From an archaeon (GTDB taxonomy: Archaea > Nanobdellota > Nanobdellia > Woesearchaeales > GW2011-AR9): a DNA stretch of 32,064 nucleotides. Below are positions 8,001-14,188 of the stretch, one piece after another. The notes below the pieces were generated by a model that did no database searches, was not told the DNA's origin, and was given only the letters and a program-made list of their open reading frames with translations. The stretch lies in contig JAHFQW010000018.1 of assembly GCA_023259115.1 (NCBI GenBank), positions 1-32,064 on the forward strand, written 5' to 3'. The first letter of the stretch is position 1. The number at the start of each line of letters is the position of its first letter. A program made the position numbers and the translations under genes.

Positions 8001-8189
8001 TAGTTCAGAGGACTGTGTATGTGATGATGGTGAGGGGGTATGAGGGTGTGCGGGGTGATGGTCTGTTTTTGTATGTTCTGGGGTGTTTGATGTATCAGAT
8101 TTGAAGAGGTTTTTTATTTTTGAGGTGAATTTTGAGAAGTCGAGAACTATTTCGTCATCGGATTTTTCGGGATGAGTTTTGTCAGTCAT
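5001..8189 (-). CDS. aglB: Oligosaccharyltransferase STT3/AglB with C-terminal parvulin (PpiC) domain
   Basis: A 1062-residue membrane enzyme transferring lipid-linked glycans to Asn in N-x-S/T sequons on the outer face. An 88-residue polar cytosolic head precedes the first membrane helix (about 90-108). STT3 landmarks follow: the first-loop Asp in GIDPYYYYRE (D196), the DxD-like SSDTDVY (about 313-319), the TIXE-type TTVAE (about 448-452), KGVR (Arg520) and WWDFG (613-617). The archaeal-type DMVGKTGVWGHFG segment is also present. The last 100 residues (about 962-1062) form a complete parvulin rotamase: AAHILL, SQDPGSKNNGGELGWFG and TQFGYHLIYV. A prolyl isomerase on the same chain as the glycosylation catalyst is unusual. 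A GGTGG Shine-Dalgarno-like site precedes ATG 8189. It heads the - strand glycosylation block. Confidence 0.95.
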   Translation of the reverse strand: MTDKTHPEKSDDEIVLDFSKFTSKIKNLFKSDTSNTPEHTKTDHHPAHPHTPSPSSHTQSSELSHPKKNDDDFSIDTASVKTFFKTHAKWIIPLICILIAISFSVYLRTMPQRLPIANDWAQNTINNYYQNQLQSQVNQQYPNLPQANKKSILDKEWATFYNSNKAQIETQTTQLADQYRNQFKDDNGNIYILGIDPYYYYRETRNIVEHGYPGTEYKDGKLWDSYRLAPIGKEADWNFHNIASFIIYTIINLFTTLPVMATFFYTGTIFAALTVIPAFFIGRIITKNNVGGFFTAMLIAVSAFFVARTTGESSDTDVYTVFFPMLITWLFLASFDARNLKRKLIWLAGAGLATGLFAFAWTGWWYISDFILATLGIYLIYTIIMERHQWKTAILPPLSMIGIYLLSSALFVTLFVSLEEFKRLVLGMIGFSVLKAVGVYSYWPNIHTTVAELNVVSLSKVIEQLDGQLLITLACIGILLCLLRTERIENEQTSRRDIKTTFFLAMWFIAAMYGTTKGVRFILQVTPVMAISLGAFMGFTWHHASQWLSKELKLNNLLTKITIFALLCFLLIAPIKSGYSQAYNSVSSMNDGWYNALTKIKTEAPPNAIITSWWDFGHWFKAVADRPVTFDGGTQVGYDAYWVGKSLATSDEKLSTGIVHMLNCGQNNAFDKLDKIAASKTQETLNRTDEEINLLNEIIVQSKSDAQKTLTQKYKLTAQQADQILKYTHCDNAPKDYYITSDDMVGKTGVWGHFGTWDFEKAVMYQKTHNMNREEAVKYLTAHFNLTADQADKIHAEIQTTDADKWIANWPSYLSGISNCEKPINQTILCPIQTREGNAIVEIDLRTMDATFKNDQKEKVYPASLVYADKESVKEKKFQRKDTKTVPASIILLPKDDSYQTLVADPAIAASTFTKLFFFNGHGLKCFQKFSQTNEMSGGKISTWLVDYNCQQENKIYFLPKPEVNAAHILLSTQNKNETEVFNQAKELRKQLTKDNFANYAQKYSQDPGSKNNGGELGWFGKGMMVPEFENVAFGLEPGQISGPIKTQFGYHLIYVKEKRTT

Positions 8190-8288
8190 ATAATGGCCAC
8201 CAGTTTTTGATAAAAGTATAATCTGTTATTATTCTCTCTATTTTGTTTTTGGGATGATAATCTATTTATAAAACTTATGCGACTGGAG

Positions 8289-8342
8289 AAGTGAGATGAT
8301 GGTTTTTTCTAGAAGAATTATGAATACGATTATCTCTCACTT
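8289..8342 (-). terminator. Inverted repeat at the 3' end of the ATP-citrate lyase operon
   Basis: AAGTGAGA (8289-8296) and TCTCACTT (8335-8342) form a perfect 8-bp inverted repeat with a 38-base loop, straddling the TGA stop of the downstream lyase gene at 8337-8339. It may fold in the 3' end of the transcript. Archaeal termination usually depends on U-runs rather than hairpins, so the role is uncertain. Confidence 0.35.
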
Positions 8343-10211
8343 TTTCTCTTTTTCGTCAAGCAAATATAATATGTCATCTGTGGGATGTCTATATAGTTCG
8401 GCGTTGAGGCGTTTTTGGTCGAGGATGTGGCCTATGAATCCAATACTTCGGCTGAGAGCGAAGAGGGCATTGAGGTAGCCGATACTAATGATTTGGCTGA
8501 TTTCTTCTGGGGTGAATTGGTTTGAGGATGTAATGGCGTCAAGAAAACAGACGGCGATGCAGCCATCCACATTTAAGATGAGGTTTTCGGCTTTTTCAAG
8601 AGTGATTTTTTCTACATTGAGCGCGTAGTTGAGATAGTGGGTTGATGCGAAGTGGATTTTGGCGTATTGTTTGAGGAGTTCGACGCGTTTGTCGGGGTTG
8701 CGTTTGGATTTAATGCGGTGACCAATACCTGGGATGAGGATGTTTTGCTGTTTCATTTGTTCTACGAATTGTTCGGCAGGTGTATTGGTGTCTTTTGCTT
8801 GTTTGAAATAGCGTGCGGCGTCGTCGATGGCACCACCAAATCTCGGGCCTATGGTGAGAAGTCCTGCGCATAATGAGGAGATGATGTCTTTGCCGGCGCG
8901 TGCGGTAACAATAGCGTTATGCGCACCAGAGACGGCGGGGCCGTGGTCGGCACAAATTATGATTGCGAGTTCGATGAATTTGGTGATGGGGGTAGAGAGT
9001 GGTTTTTTGAACCAGAGCAGAGCGATGATGTCGCCTATGGAACTATTTTGTTCGATTAATTGGCTGATGGGGAACTGGTTGTAGGTTGGTTCTTCTCCGA
9101 TGTCAGAGGAAATGGTGGTTGTGAAGTTGGTTGGTTTACGTATGATGCCTGCGTTTAGGGCGTCGATGTAGTCTAGGGGTACGGGTTTAGGAGTAGCGGT
9201 TGTTTTTTTGCTGATGTCTGTGTTGTGCATGTTTTTTCCTGTGTCTTTTTTTTCTGTGTCAACGATCTTTTTAAATGTTTGTTGAAGTATGTTCTCTAGT
9301 TTTTGAAAATTTTCTGGAACGATGATGCCGGCGTCTCGGAGGGCTTGGTTTTTGGCTTTGGCACTTTCTTGTGTCTTTCCAGCTTTGGCACCGGCATGGC
9401 CAAATTGGATTTCCCAAGGGAATAAAGAGGCGCAGGTTCCAGGTACCCACATGACGAGAGGTTTGGTTATTTTTCCGGCGTTTTTTGCGTCTATTATGTC
9501 ATATTCTTGTGTGCCGCCTAATTCTCCGAGTGTTACGAGCATGGAGATGTCTGGGTCGGCTTGGAAACGCAGGAGGTGATCCAGCAGAGTGGAACCGGGA
9601 TAGAGATCTCCACCTATGGCGATACCTTCTTTTATGCCATCAGTAGTTCTAGAGATCATATTGAATAGTTCGTTCATCATGCCGCCGGATTTGGATACTA
9701 AACCTATGGAACCGGGTTGGTATAATTTTGCTCGCAGAACATTTTCAATTTTTCCTCCGGCGTAGCCGGCAATGCGAAATGAACCTGCGGCAATACCTCC
9801 GACAGTTGAGGGACCAATGAGGAGTTTTGGATGTTGGGGGTCTTGTTTTGCAAGAGCAATGAGTTGTTTTGTTTGTTGTTCAGGTATGCCTTCGGCGACG
9901 ATGACGATGGTCTTAAGTGAGGGTGAGGCGAGTGCTTGTTTTGATGAGGAGAAGGCGGAGCGATATGAGGCAAAGTTAATGAGGACTTCGGCTTTGGGGT
10001 GGTTGTGTGTTGCGTCTGTGAGTGATTGATAGAGGGGGATGCAGATTTCTTGTTGTCCAAAAAATGCTTTATGAAAGCCAGAACGGCCGGGATGAATGAT
10101 GGCGACAACGCTGGGAGTTCTGTTGCACATGTAATCAAAGTCAAGCATCTGTTGGATGGGGAGAGCTTTGAGGTTGTAAAAGATGGCGGTGGTGTTTCTG
10201 GTGAAGTTCAT
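8337..10211 (-). CDS. aclA: ATP-citrate lyase, succinyl-CoA-synthetase-alpha plus citrate-synthase subunit
   Basis: A 624-residue subunit of ATP-citrate lyase (citrate + ATP + CoA to acetyl-CoA + oxaloacetate + ADP + Pi), cytosolic. The N-terminal CoA-binding/ligase part contains GSIGLVSKSGGMMNE (168-181) and the phosphohistidine motif WEIQFGHAGA (His272), matching the human ACLY catalytic His segment. A variable linker (about 310-350) leads to the citrate-synthase-like part with ADHGPAVSGAHN, GLLTIGPRFGGAIDDAA, IPGIGHRIKS and GRPHPTDD-like C-terminal SIGFIGHILDQKR. These match human ACLY nearly word for word. The length agrees with bacterial AclA (about 600). Its ATG overlaps the upstream subunit's stop (ATGA at 10208-10211), so the two are translationally coupled. 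Confidence 0.95.
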   Translation of the reverse strand: MNFTRNTTAIFYNLKALPIQQMLDFDYMCNRTPSVVAIIHPGRSGFHKAFFGQQEICIPLYQSLTDATHNHPKAEVLINFASYRSAFSSSKQALASPSLKTIVIVAEGIPEQQTKQLIALAKQDPQHPKLLIGPSTVGGIAAGSFRIAGYAGGKIENVLRAKLYQPGSIGLVSKSGGMMNELFNMISRTTDGIKEGIAIGGDLYPGSTLLDHLLRFQADPDISMLVTLGELGGTQEYDIIDAKNAGKITKPLVMWVPGTCASLFPWEIQFGHAGAKAGKTQESAKAKNQALRDAGIIVPENFQKLENILQQTFKKIVDTEKKDTGKNMHNTDISKKTTATPKPVPLDYIDALNAGIIRKPTNFTTTISSDIGEEPTYNQFPISQLIEQNSSIGDIIALLWFKKPLSTPITKFIELAIIICADHGPAVSGAHNAIVTARAGKDIISSLCAGLLTIGPRFGGAIDDAARYFKQAKDTNTPAEQFVEQMKQQNILIPGIGHRIKSKRNPDKRVELLKQYAKIHFASTHYLNYALNVEKITLEKAENLILNVDGCIAVCFLDAITSSNQFTPEEISQIISIGYLNALFALSRSIGFIGHILDQKRLNAELYRHPTDDILYLLDEKEKK

Positions 10212-11497
10212 TGTAATCTCTCCATTGCTTTTCCTACAATTTCAATCATTGGCGAATCTGGGCTCTTGATGATCATAGGAATGTTCATTTCTTTTCCTGC
10301 TTGCTCGATGAGTTGTAATGCGCGTTCGTAATTTGGTCCGCCTCTTCTGACAAAAATGGAAATTTTTCCAAGGCGCAATTTTTCTTGATATTCTCTGAGG
10401 GCGTTGATGATGCCTCTAAATGTTTTTTCTACGTCGGTGAAATTTGCTATCGCCCCGCCAATGATTAAGATTTTTCCTTGGGGGTGAGGGGTTCTGGTCA
10501 TTAAATCAAGAATGGTTTTGGCATATTGATACGATTCTTCTGTTGTGGGGTTGCCGGAGTATTCACCATAGTTGGCAATTTCTTGTTGTTTTCCAAGATC
10601 TGCGATGGTGTCGAGGTAAATAATACTGGCACCACCTCCAGAGAGGATGTTCCAGATTCTGCCGCGTGGATTGAGTAGGGTTAGTTTTAATGAGGCGCCA
10701 CTTTCTTTGTTGAGATGTTCAATATATTGTTCTTCGGGGAATGATGTTTGTCCAAACGCTTTTGGGAAGGTGAGGTTTTTCCATTCGAGGGGGTGTTTAA
10801 ATGAGGCGCAGTCATCAACTTGGGCAACGGTGTCAAGTATGATGATTTCTTCTTGCTCATTAAAAGTGAATGGATTGAATTCTAGGTAGGTGAAATCTAA
10901 TTCTAAAAAGAGAGTGTACATTGTTTGAATAAATGTAATTATTTTTGTTTTTTCTTTTTCAGTTATGATTTTTTGGGCAACGTTTTCTCGCATTTGGAGG
11001 AATTCTTTTACTTTTTCTGTCTCTAATGGGGTACCCGTTGCTAAAAAAAGAGTTGCAACAGATGTCCAATTCTCTTCAATGTCAATTCCACCGTTATATG
11101 AAAAATAAAGATTATTTCCATCACGAGAATTAGAACTGATGGCAAGATAATATTCCGTTTTATGTTTTATATAGGGTTCGATGAGGAAATGGGTTAGTTT
11201 GCCGGTGGCGTTGCCAATGGTTATTTCTGTGTTATGATTTGAGATGAATTCTTGCACTTGCTGATAATTGAGATTTGTTCCAATCAAGCCCAATTTTCCA
11301 CGTTTGCCAAAGAGTTGATCTGGTTTGATGACGAGAGGCGTTGTGAGGAGCCAAGGGTGTTGTTGGGGCAGAGAGGGGAGATTAGTTTGCGGGGTTACTA
11401 AGATTCCTTTCCCTGATAAAGGGAAATTGTGGTTTTGGGAGATATAGTTTTGAATAAGTTGTTTTGCGTCATATTCACGGATTTTACGGTGAGCCAT
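10208..11497 (-). CDS. aclB: ATP-citrate lyase, ATP-grasp (succinyl-CoA-synthetase-beta-like) subunit
   Basis: A 429-residue ATP-grasp subunit that phosphorylates the partner histidine and binds citrate. It aligns from its start with the N-terminus of human ACLY: HPWLLTTPLVIKPDQL, the nucleotide-loop GKRGKLGLIGTNL, FTYLEFNPF, SGASLKLTLLNPRGRIW, GGGASIIYLDTIADLG and IFVRRGGPNYERAL. ATG 11497 (MAHRKIREYDAKQL) is chosen because family similarity begins there. The longer frame to a GTG at 11542 would add 15 residues unlike the family and start inside an inverted repeat. A T/A-rich TATA-like stretch (about 11518-11527) 20-30 bases upstream suggests a leaderless start. First gene of the lyase operon, divergent from 11681. 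Confidence 0.92.
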   Translation of the reverse strand: MAHRKIREYDAKQLIQNYISQNHNFPLSGKGILVTPQTNLPSLPQQHPWLLTTPLVIKPDQLFGKRGKLGLIGTNLNYQQVQEFISNHNTEITIGNATGKLTHFLIEPYIKHKTEYYLAISSNSRDGNNLYFSYNGGIDIEENWTSVATLFLATGTPLETEKVKEFLQMRENVAQKIITEKEKTKIITFIQTMYTLFLELDFTYLEFNPFTFNEQEEIIILDTVAQVDDCASFKHPLEWKNLTFPKAFGQTSFPEEQYIEHLNKESGASLKLTLLNPRGRIWNILSGGGASIIYLDTIADLGKQQEIANYGEYSGNPTTEESYQYAKTILDLMTRTPHPQGKILIIGGAIANFTDVEKTFRGIINALREYQEKLRLGKISIFVRRGGPNYERALQLIEQAGKEMNIPMIIKSPDSPMIEIVGKAMERLQ

Positions 11498-11534
11498 ATT
11501 TAAAGAGGGAGAGGGTTTCTTTTTAAAATTAATG

Positions 11535-11569
11535 AAATTCACATTTTTCTTTTGATTTCATGTGAATTT
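11535..11569. promoter_or_regulatory. Inverted repeat in the divergent lyase promoter region
   Basis: Perfect 10-bp arms AAATTCACAT (11535-11544) and ATGTGAATTT (11560-11569) separated by 15 bases. The site lies 38-72 bases upstream of ATG 11497, just beyond the TATA-like stretch, and 79 bases or more before the BRE/TATA region of the + strand gene. Position and symmetry suit an operator for a dimeric regulator of the lyase operon; this is inference. Confidence 0.5.
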
Positions 11570-11647
11570 TAAACATAAAAATTGCTCTAGATATCAAACA
11601 TTCTTTGTTAGAATTTGAGGGTCATTTTTTGAATGTTGATTAGGGAA

Positions 11648-11656
11648 ATTTAATAT
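11648..11656 (+). promoter_or_regulatory. TATA box of the gene at 11681
   Basis: TTTAATATA lies about 28 bases before ATG 11681. No Shine-Dalgarno occurs between them, so transcription probably starts at or next to the ATG. Confidence 0.5.
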
Positions 11657-11680
11657 AGCTGTTTGTTCTTCTTTGAGAAA

Positions 11681-12109
11681 ATGGTTTCAAGTGTTGTTAA
11701 AGAAAATGTGAAGTTGATGGCGTCAGCTGATGAGAGGGGGATGAGAAAGTTTTTGAATACGGAGAGTCATGGAGGAAATGCTTCTTCGTATAAAGGAAAG
11801 TTATGTGTTGGGGCGAATTTTTGGTTTGAGAGTGAGACGGGGAAGATTATGGAGTTTACCACTGAAACGGATACAAGGTTTAGTACAGGTATATTTAAAG
11901 TACAGTTGGCAGAGAATTTTCTTGATGTTGAACAGTACAATGCAAGAGCGATGGCAAAATATCTCTCTATTGTGGGGTATGAAATTATTTCGGGAGGTGT
12001 GTGGGGCAAACAAGCAACGGCACAAGCGGAAGTAGCAATTCAAGAGACGGTGAAGTTGTATAATCAATTTTGTGAGGCGATGAATCGGAGAGGAATTTTT
12101 AAGTGGTGA
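11681..12109 (+). CDS. Hypothetical protein
   Basis: A 142-residue soluble protein that I do not recognise. ATG 11681 (MVSSVVKENVKLM) is preferred over an upstream TTG at 11663 because a TATA box at 11648-11656 puts the transcription start at about 11679-11681. The sequence has no signal peptide or membrane span. The middle is strand-like (KLCVGANFWFESETGKIMEFTTETDTRFSTGIFKVQ), and the C-terminal third is helical and alanine-rich (GKQATAQAEVAIQETVKLYNQF). It contains two Gly-rich turns (HGGNASS, ISGGVWG). It is 54 bases upstream of MBF1 on the same strand, so the two may be co-expressed. No function is proposed. Confidence 0.75.
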   Translation: MVSSVVKENVKLMASADERGMRKFLNTESHGGNASSYKGKLCVGANFWFESETGKIMEFTTETDTRFSTGIFKVQLAENFLDVEQYNARAMAKYLSIVGYEIISGGVWGKQATAQAEVAIQETVKLYNQFCEAMNRRGIFKW

Positions 12110-12163
12110 GTGACGTTTTTCTATTAGGAAGGGTTTAAAAAGAGGAGTATTTTTGGAGGAGGT

Positions 12164-12643
12164 ATGGCAGTTTGTGAGATGTGTGGGAGGGCTGGATCCC
12201 TTGTGAATGCGGATGTAGAAGGAGTTATGCTACAAGTGTGTCAAGGTTGTTCTAAGTATGGGCAAGTGCGACGAGATAATTCTCGTCCATTTTCGGGTGG
12301 CGGGAGAGGTAATTTTCGTTCTGCGGCACCCGTTGTGAGAGAAGGTGTGGAGTTTAGAGTGGTTGTGGATTTTGCAGCGATTTTGCGGGGAGTACGGGAA
12401 CGTAAAAAAATGACACAAGAAGAGTTTGCGAAGTTTTTGCAAGAGAAGGAGAGTATTGTGGTTAATTGGGAGCATGGGACTGTGAAGCCGTTTGTGGATA
12501 CGGCGAAGAGGCTAGAGAGAGTGCTTGGAGTTAAGTTAATTCAGAAGGAGGATGCTGTTGATGTTGGTGAAGTTGTTGGTCAGAAGAAACGTACGGATGA
12601 GTTGACGCTGGGTGACTTTATTAAAGTGAAGAAGAGAGGATGA
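12164..12643 (+). CDS. mbf1: Multiprotein bridging factor 1 (zinc ribbon plus HTH)
   Basis: A 159-residue archaeal MBF1. The N-terminal zinc ribbon has paired cysteines C4-x2-C7 and C26-x2-C29 (CEMCG, CQGC). A basic linker follows, then an XRE-type helix-turn-helix of about residues 72-125 with MTQEEFAKFLQEKESIVVNWEHG, the family's most conserved stretch. In eukaryotes MBF1 bridges activators and TBP; archaeal homologues associate with the ribosome and affect translation. Length agrees with archaeal members. A strong Shine-Dalgarno (GGAGGAGG, 12155-12162) directly precedes ATG 12164. It faces the PAP2 gene convergently. Confidence 0.93.
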   Translation: MAVCEMCGRAGSLVNADVEGVMLQVCQGCSKYGQVRRDNSRPFSGGGRGNFRSAAPVVREGVEFRVVVDFAAILRGVRERKKMTQEEFAKFLQEKESIVVNWEHGTVKPFVDTAKRLERVLGVKLIQKEDAVDVGEVVGQKKRTDELTLGDFIKVKKRG

Positions 12644-12736
12644 ATGAGGGTTAAGGTTTTTATGCTGATTGAGTAAGGATGTTGATTTGAGGTTTTTTGT
12701 TGGTATTTTTTCTATTGGTATTGTTTTAGTTAAGGG

Positions 12737-12754
12737 TATTCAAAGTTCTCTATA
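12737..12754. repeat. Half copy of palindromic element type B
   Basis: TATTCAAAGTTCTCTATA matches the right arm and border of the element at 32038-32055 with one C-to-T change. Only one arm is present. It covers the TAG stop of the PAP2 gene (12750-12752). Confidence 0.65.
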
Positions 12755-13205
12755 AAAGTATTACATTGGTTATCCCAAAAGTTATTACTCCTAAAATGAT
12801 TCCGGCAATTAAATCAATCCAATCGTGTTTTTGTAAATAGATGCGGGAATAACAAACAAGAATGCTTACTATGGTGAGGATGATGCTGATTCCGATATTT
12901 TGGAAAAAAGTGTGAAGTGTGAGGGAGAGGAAGATGATTCTTGCGGCGTGCCAGCTGGGAAAGGCGGAGGCGTCTATACGTTCGATGAAGTTGGTATATT
13001 CACGTTTTTTAGGACGGTGTTTGAAGTAGATGATGCGGGCGAGAGTTATGATGATGCCTGTGAATATGAAGCCTATGATGAGAGATTTTGCTAGTGGGTA
13101 GAGATGAAGTACGAGAGTTAAGAGAGTGAGAAGGGTGTAGAAAAATGTGCCACCTAGAGCGGTGATGTCTTTCCAGAGACCCTTTTTTATTTGGAACATG
13201 GTCAT
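12750..13205 (-). CDS. PAP2-family membrane phosphatase
   Basis: A 151-residue polytopic PAP2 phosphatase with about four to five membrane helices. The three catalytic blocks are present: K62-x-R-P (FKHRPKK), PSWH with the nucleophile-side His86 (FPSWHAAR, Trp replacing the usual Gly), and S-R-x5-H-x3-D (S120, R121, H127, D131). The family dephosphorylates prenyl or lipid phosphates. It follows a UbiA-family gene of the DPPR-synthase type by 67 bases on the same strand. In mycobacteria the DPPR synthase is likewise next to a PAP2 protein thought to remove the 5-phosphate from decaprenyl-phospho-ribose phosphate, so a similar role is inferred. ATG 13205 follows a TTAAATA box by about 30 bases; ATG 13199 is possible. 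Confidence 0.85.
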   Translation of the reverse strand: MTMFQIKKGLWKDITALGGTFFYTLLTLLTLVLHLYPLAKSLIIGFIFTGIIITLARIIYFKHRPKKREYTNFIERIDASAFPSWHAARIIFLSLTLHTFFQNIGISIILTIVSILVCYSRIYLQKHDWIDLIAGIILGVITFGITNVILL

Positions 13206-13224
13206 GTTGAGGGTGTCAATAATG

Positions 13225-13252
13225 TGTATTTAACGTTTATTTAACGTGTATT
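13225..13252. repeat. Short direct repeat and AT palindrome between UbiA and PAP2 genes
   Basis: TTTAACGT occurs twice 11 bases apart, one turn of DNA, in the promoter interval of the PAP2 gene (about 13229-13247). A nearby AT palindrome TTAATTTA-A-TAAATTAA (13268-13284) covers the stop of the UbiA gene. These could be a regulator site and a 3'-end structure; neither is proven. Confidence 0.35.
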
Positions 13253-13272
13253 AATAATTGAAATAAATTAAT

Positions 13273-14142
13273 TTAATAAATTAATACAGTGGTTATAATA
13301 ATCCAGAGGAGTATACCTATGAGGAGGGGGGTGTCGTAGATGAATTGTTCGGGATGTCGAGCGATTTTGGAGCCGCTGTTGATGAGGTAGTAGTAGCGGA
13401 AAATGATGTATAATGCGAAGGGGAGGGTGTAGAGGAGATGATTATATGGGCTGAGAAATGAGTATAATGCGTAGGAGAGAACGAATAACGTTGTTGCGAT
13501 GATCATGAGTGAATTGGTGAGGGAGGGAGTGTATTGCAGCAGAACAAGACGGGTGGCTGAGGCTTTTTCTTTGAGCAGGCAGAGGTCAGCGTGGCGTTTG
13601 CCAATGGAGAGAAAGAGAGAGAGAAAGAACGGACACATGATGAGCCAGGGGGAAATGATTACATCTATGGTGAGGGCTCCGATAATGGCGCGTAGGACAA
13701 AGAGGGTGGCGATAGTTAGAATATCGGCGAAGAGGATATTTTTGAGAATGAATGAGTAGATTAGGTTGAGCAGCCAGAATATGAGCAAGATGTATATTAA
13801 AACGGAGGGAAGATAGGTTGAGAGCCATAGGCCAAGAGCGAGGGAGATGAGTGAGAGAAGTGAGGCGGCAAAAAGTGATATTTGGCCTGAGGCGATGGGC
13901 CTTTGTTTTTTTTCGGGATGAAGTAGATCGCGTTTTCTATCTATGATGTCGTTGATCAGATAGGATGATGAGGCGATAGTGGAAAGAGCGAGAAAAGCGA
14001 GGCATGTTTTGAGAAGAAGCGGTTCGTTGAAGAGATTGGTTGAGAAGAATAATGCGAGGAAGACGATGAGATTTTTGTACCATTGGCGCAGACGTAGGGC
14101 ATTGGTGTAGAGGCTTATAATTTGGGTGGTTTTAGAGATCAT
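13273..14142 (-). CDS. UbiA-family prenyl-phosphate transferase, DPPR-synthase-like
   Basis: A 289-residue membrane transferase with about eight to nine helices. The first Asp-rich motif is N64-D65-x2-D68 (YLINDIIDRKRD), followed by HPEKKQRPIASGQIS (75-89). The HP-x-K-x2-RPIA-x-G block and the N-terminal LRLRQWYKNLIVF are characteristic of decaprenyl-phosphate phosphoribosyltransferase (Rv3806c-like), which moves phosphoribose from PRPP to a polyprenyl phosphate. The quinone or geranylgeranylglyceryl branches of UbiA fit less well. With the PAP2 gene downstream, this suggests a polyprenyl-phospho-ribose donor for surface glycans (inference). A type B half repeat lies 27-46 bases upstream and an AT-rich box (ATATAT) about 20 bases before ATG 14142. 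Confidence 0.88.
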   Translation of the reverse strand: MISKTTQIISLYTNALRLRQWYKNLIVFLALFFSTNLFNEPLLLKTCLAFLALSTIASSSYLINDIIDRKRDLLHPEKKQRPIASGQISLFAASLLSLISLALGLWLSTYLPSVLIYILLIFWLLNLIYSFILKNILFADILTIATLFVLRAIIGALTIDVIISPWLIMCPFFLSLFLSIGKRHADLCLLKEKASATRLVLLQYTPSLTNSLMIIATTLFVLSYALYSFLSPYNHLLYTLPFALYIIFRYYYLINSGSKIARHPEQFIYDTPLLIGILLWIIITTVLIY

Positions 14143-14168
14143 CTTTTTTTGATACTGATATATGTGGT

Positions 14169-14188
14169 TTATTCAAAGTCCTCTATAT
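14169..14188. repeat. Half copy of palindromic element type B
   Basis: TTATTCAAAGTCCTCTATAT is identical over 20 bases to 32037-32056, the right arm and border of the element at the window's end. No left arm is present. It ends at the stop codon of the GT-C gene (14188-14190) and lies just upstream of the UbiA gene. Confidence 0.75.

Noticed and set aside
8652-9084. Long plus-strand frames opposite the ATP-citrate lyase gene
   Set aside because: The minus frame matches ATP-citrate lyase throughout, so these are shadows.
10208-11542. Longer lyase subunit starting at GTG 11542
   Set aside because: The extra 15 residues do not match the family and the GTG sits in an inverted repeat; ATG 11497 matches the family N-terminus.
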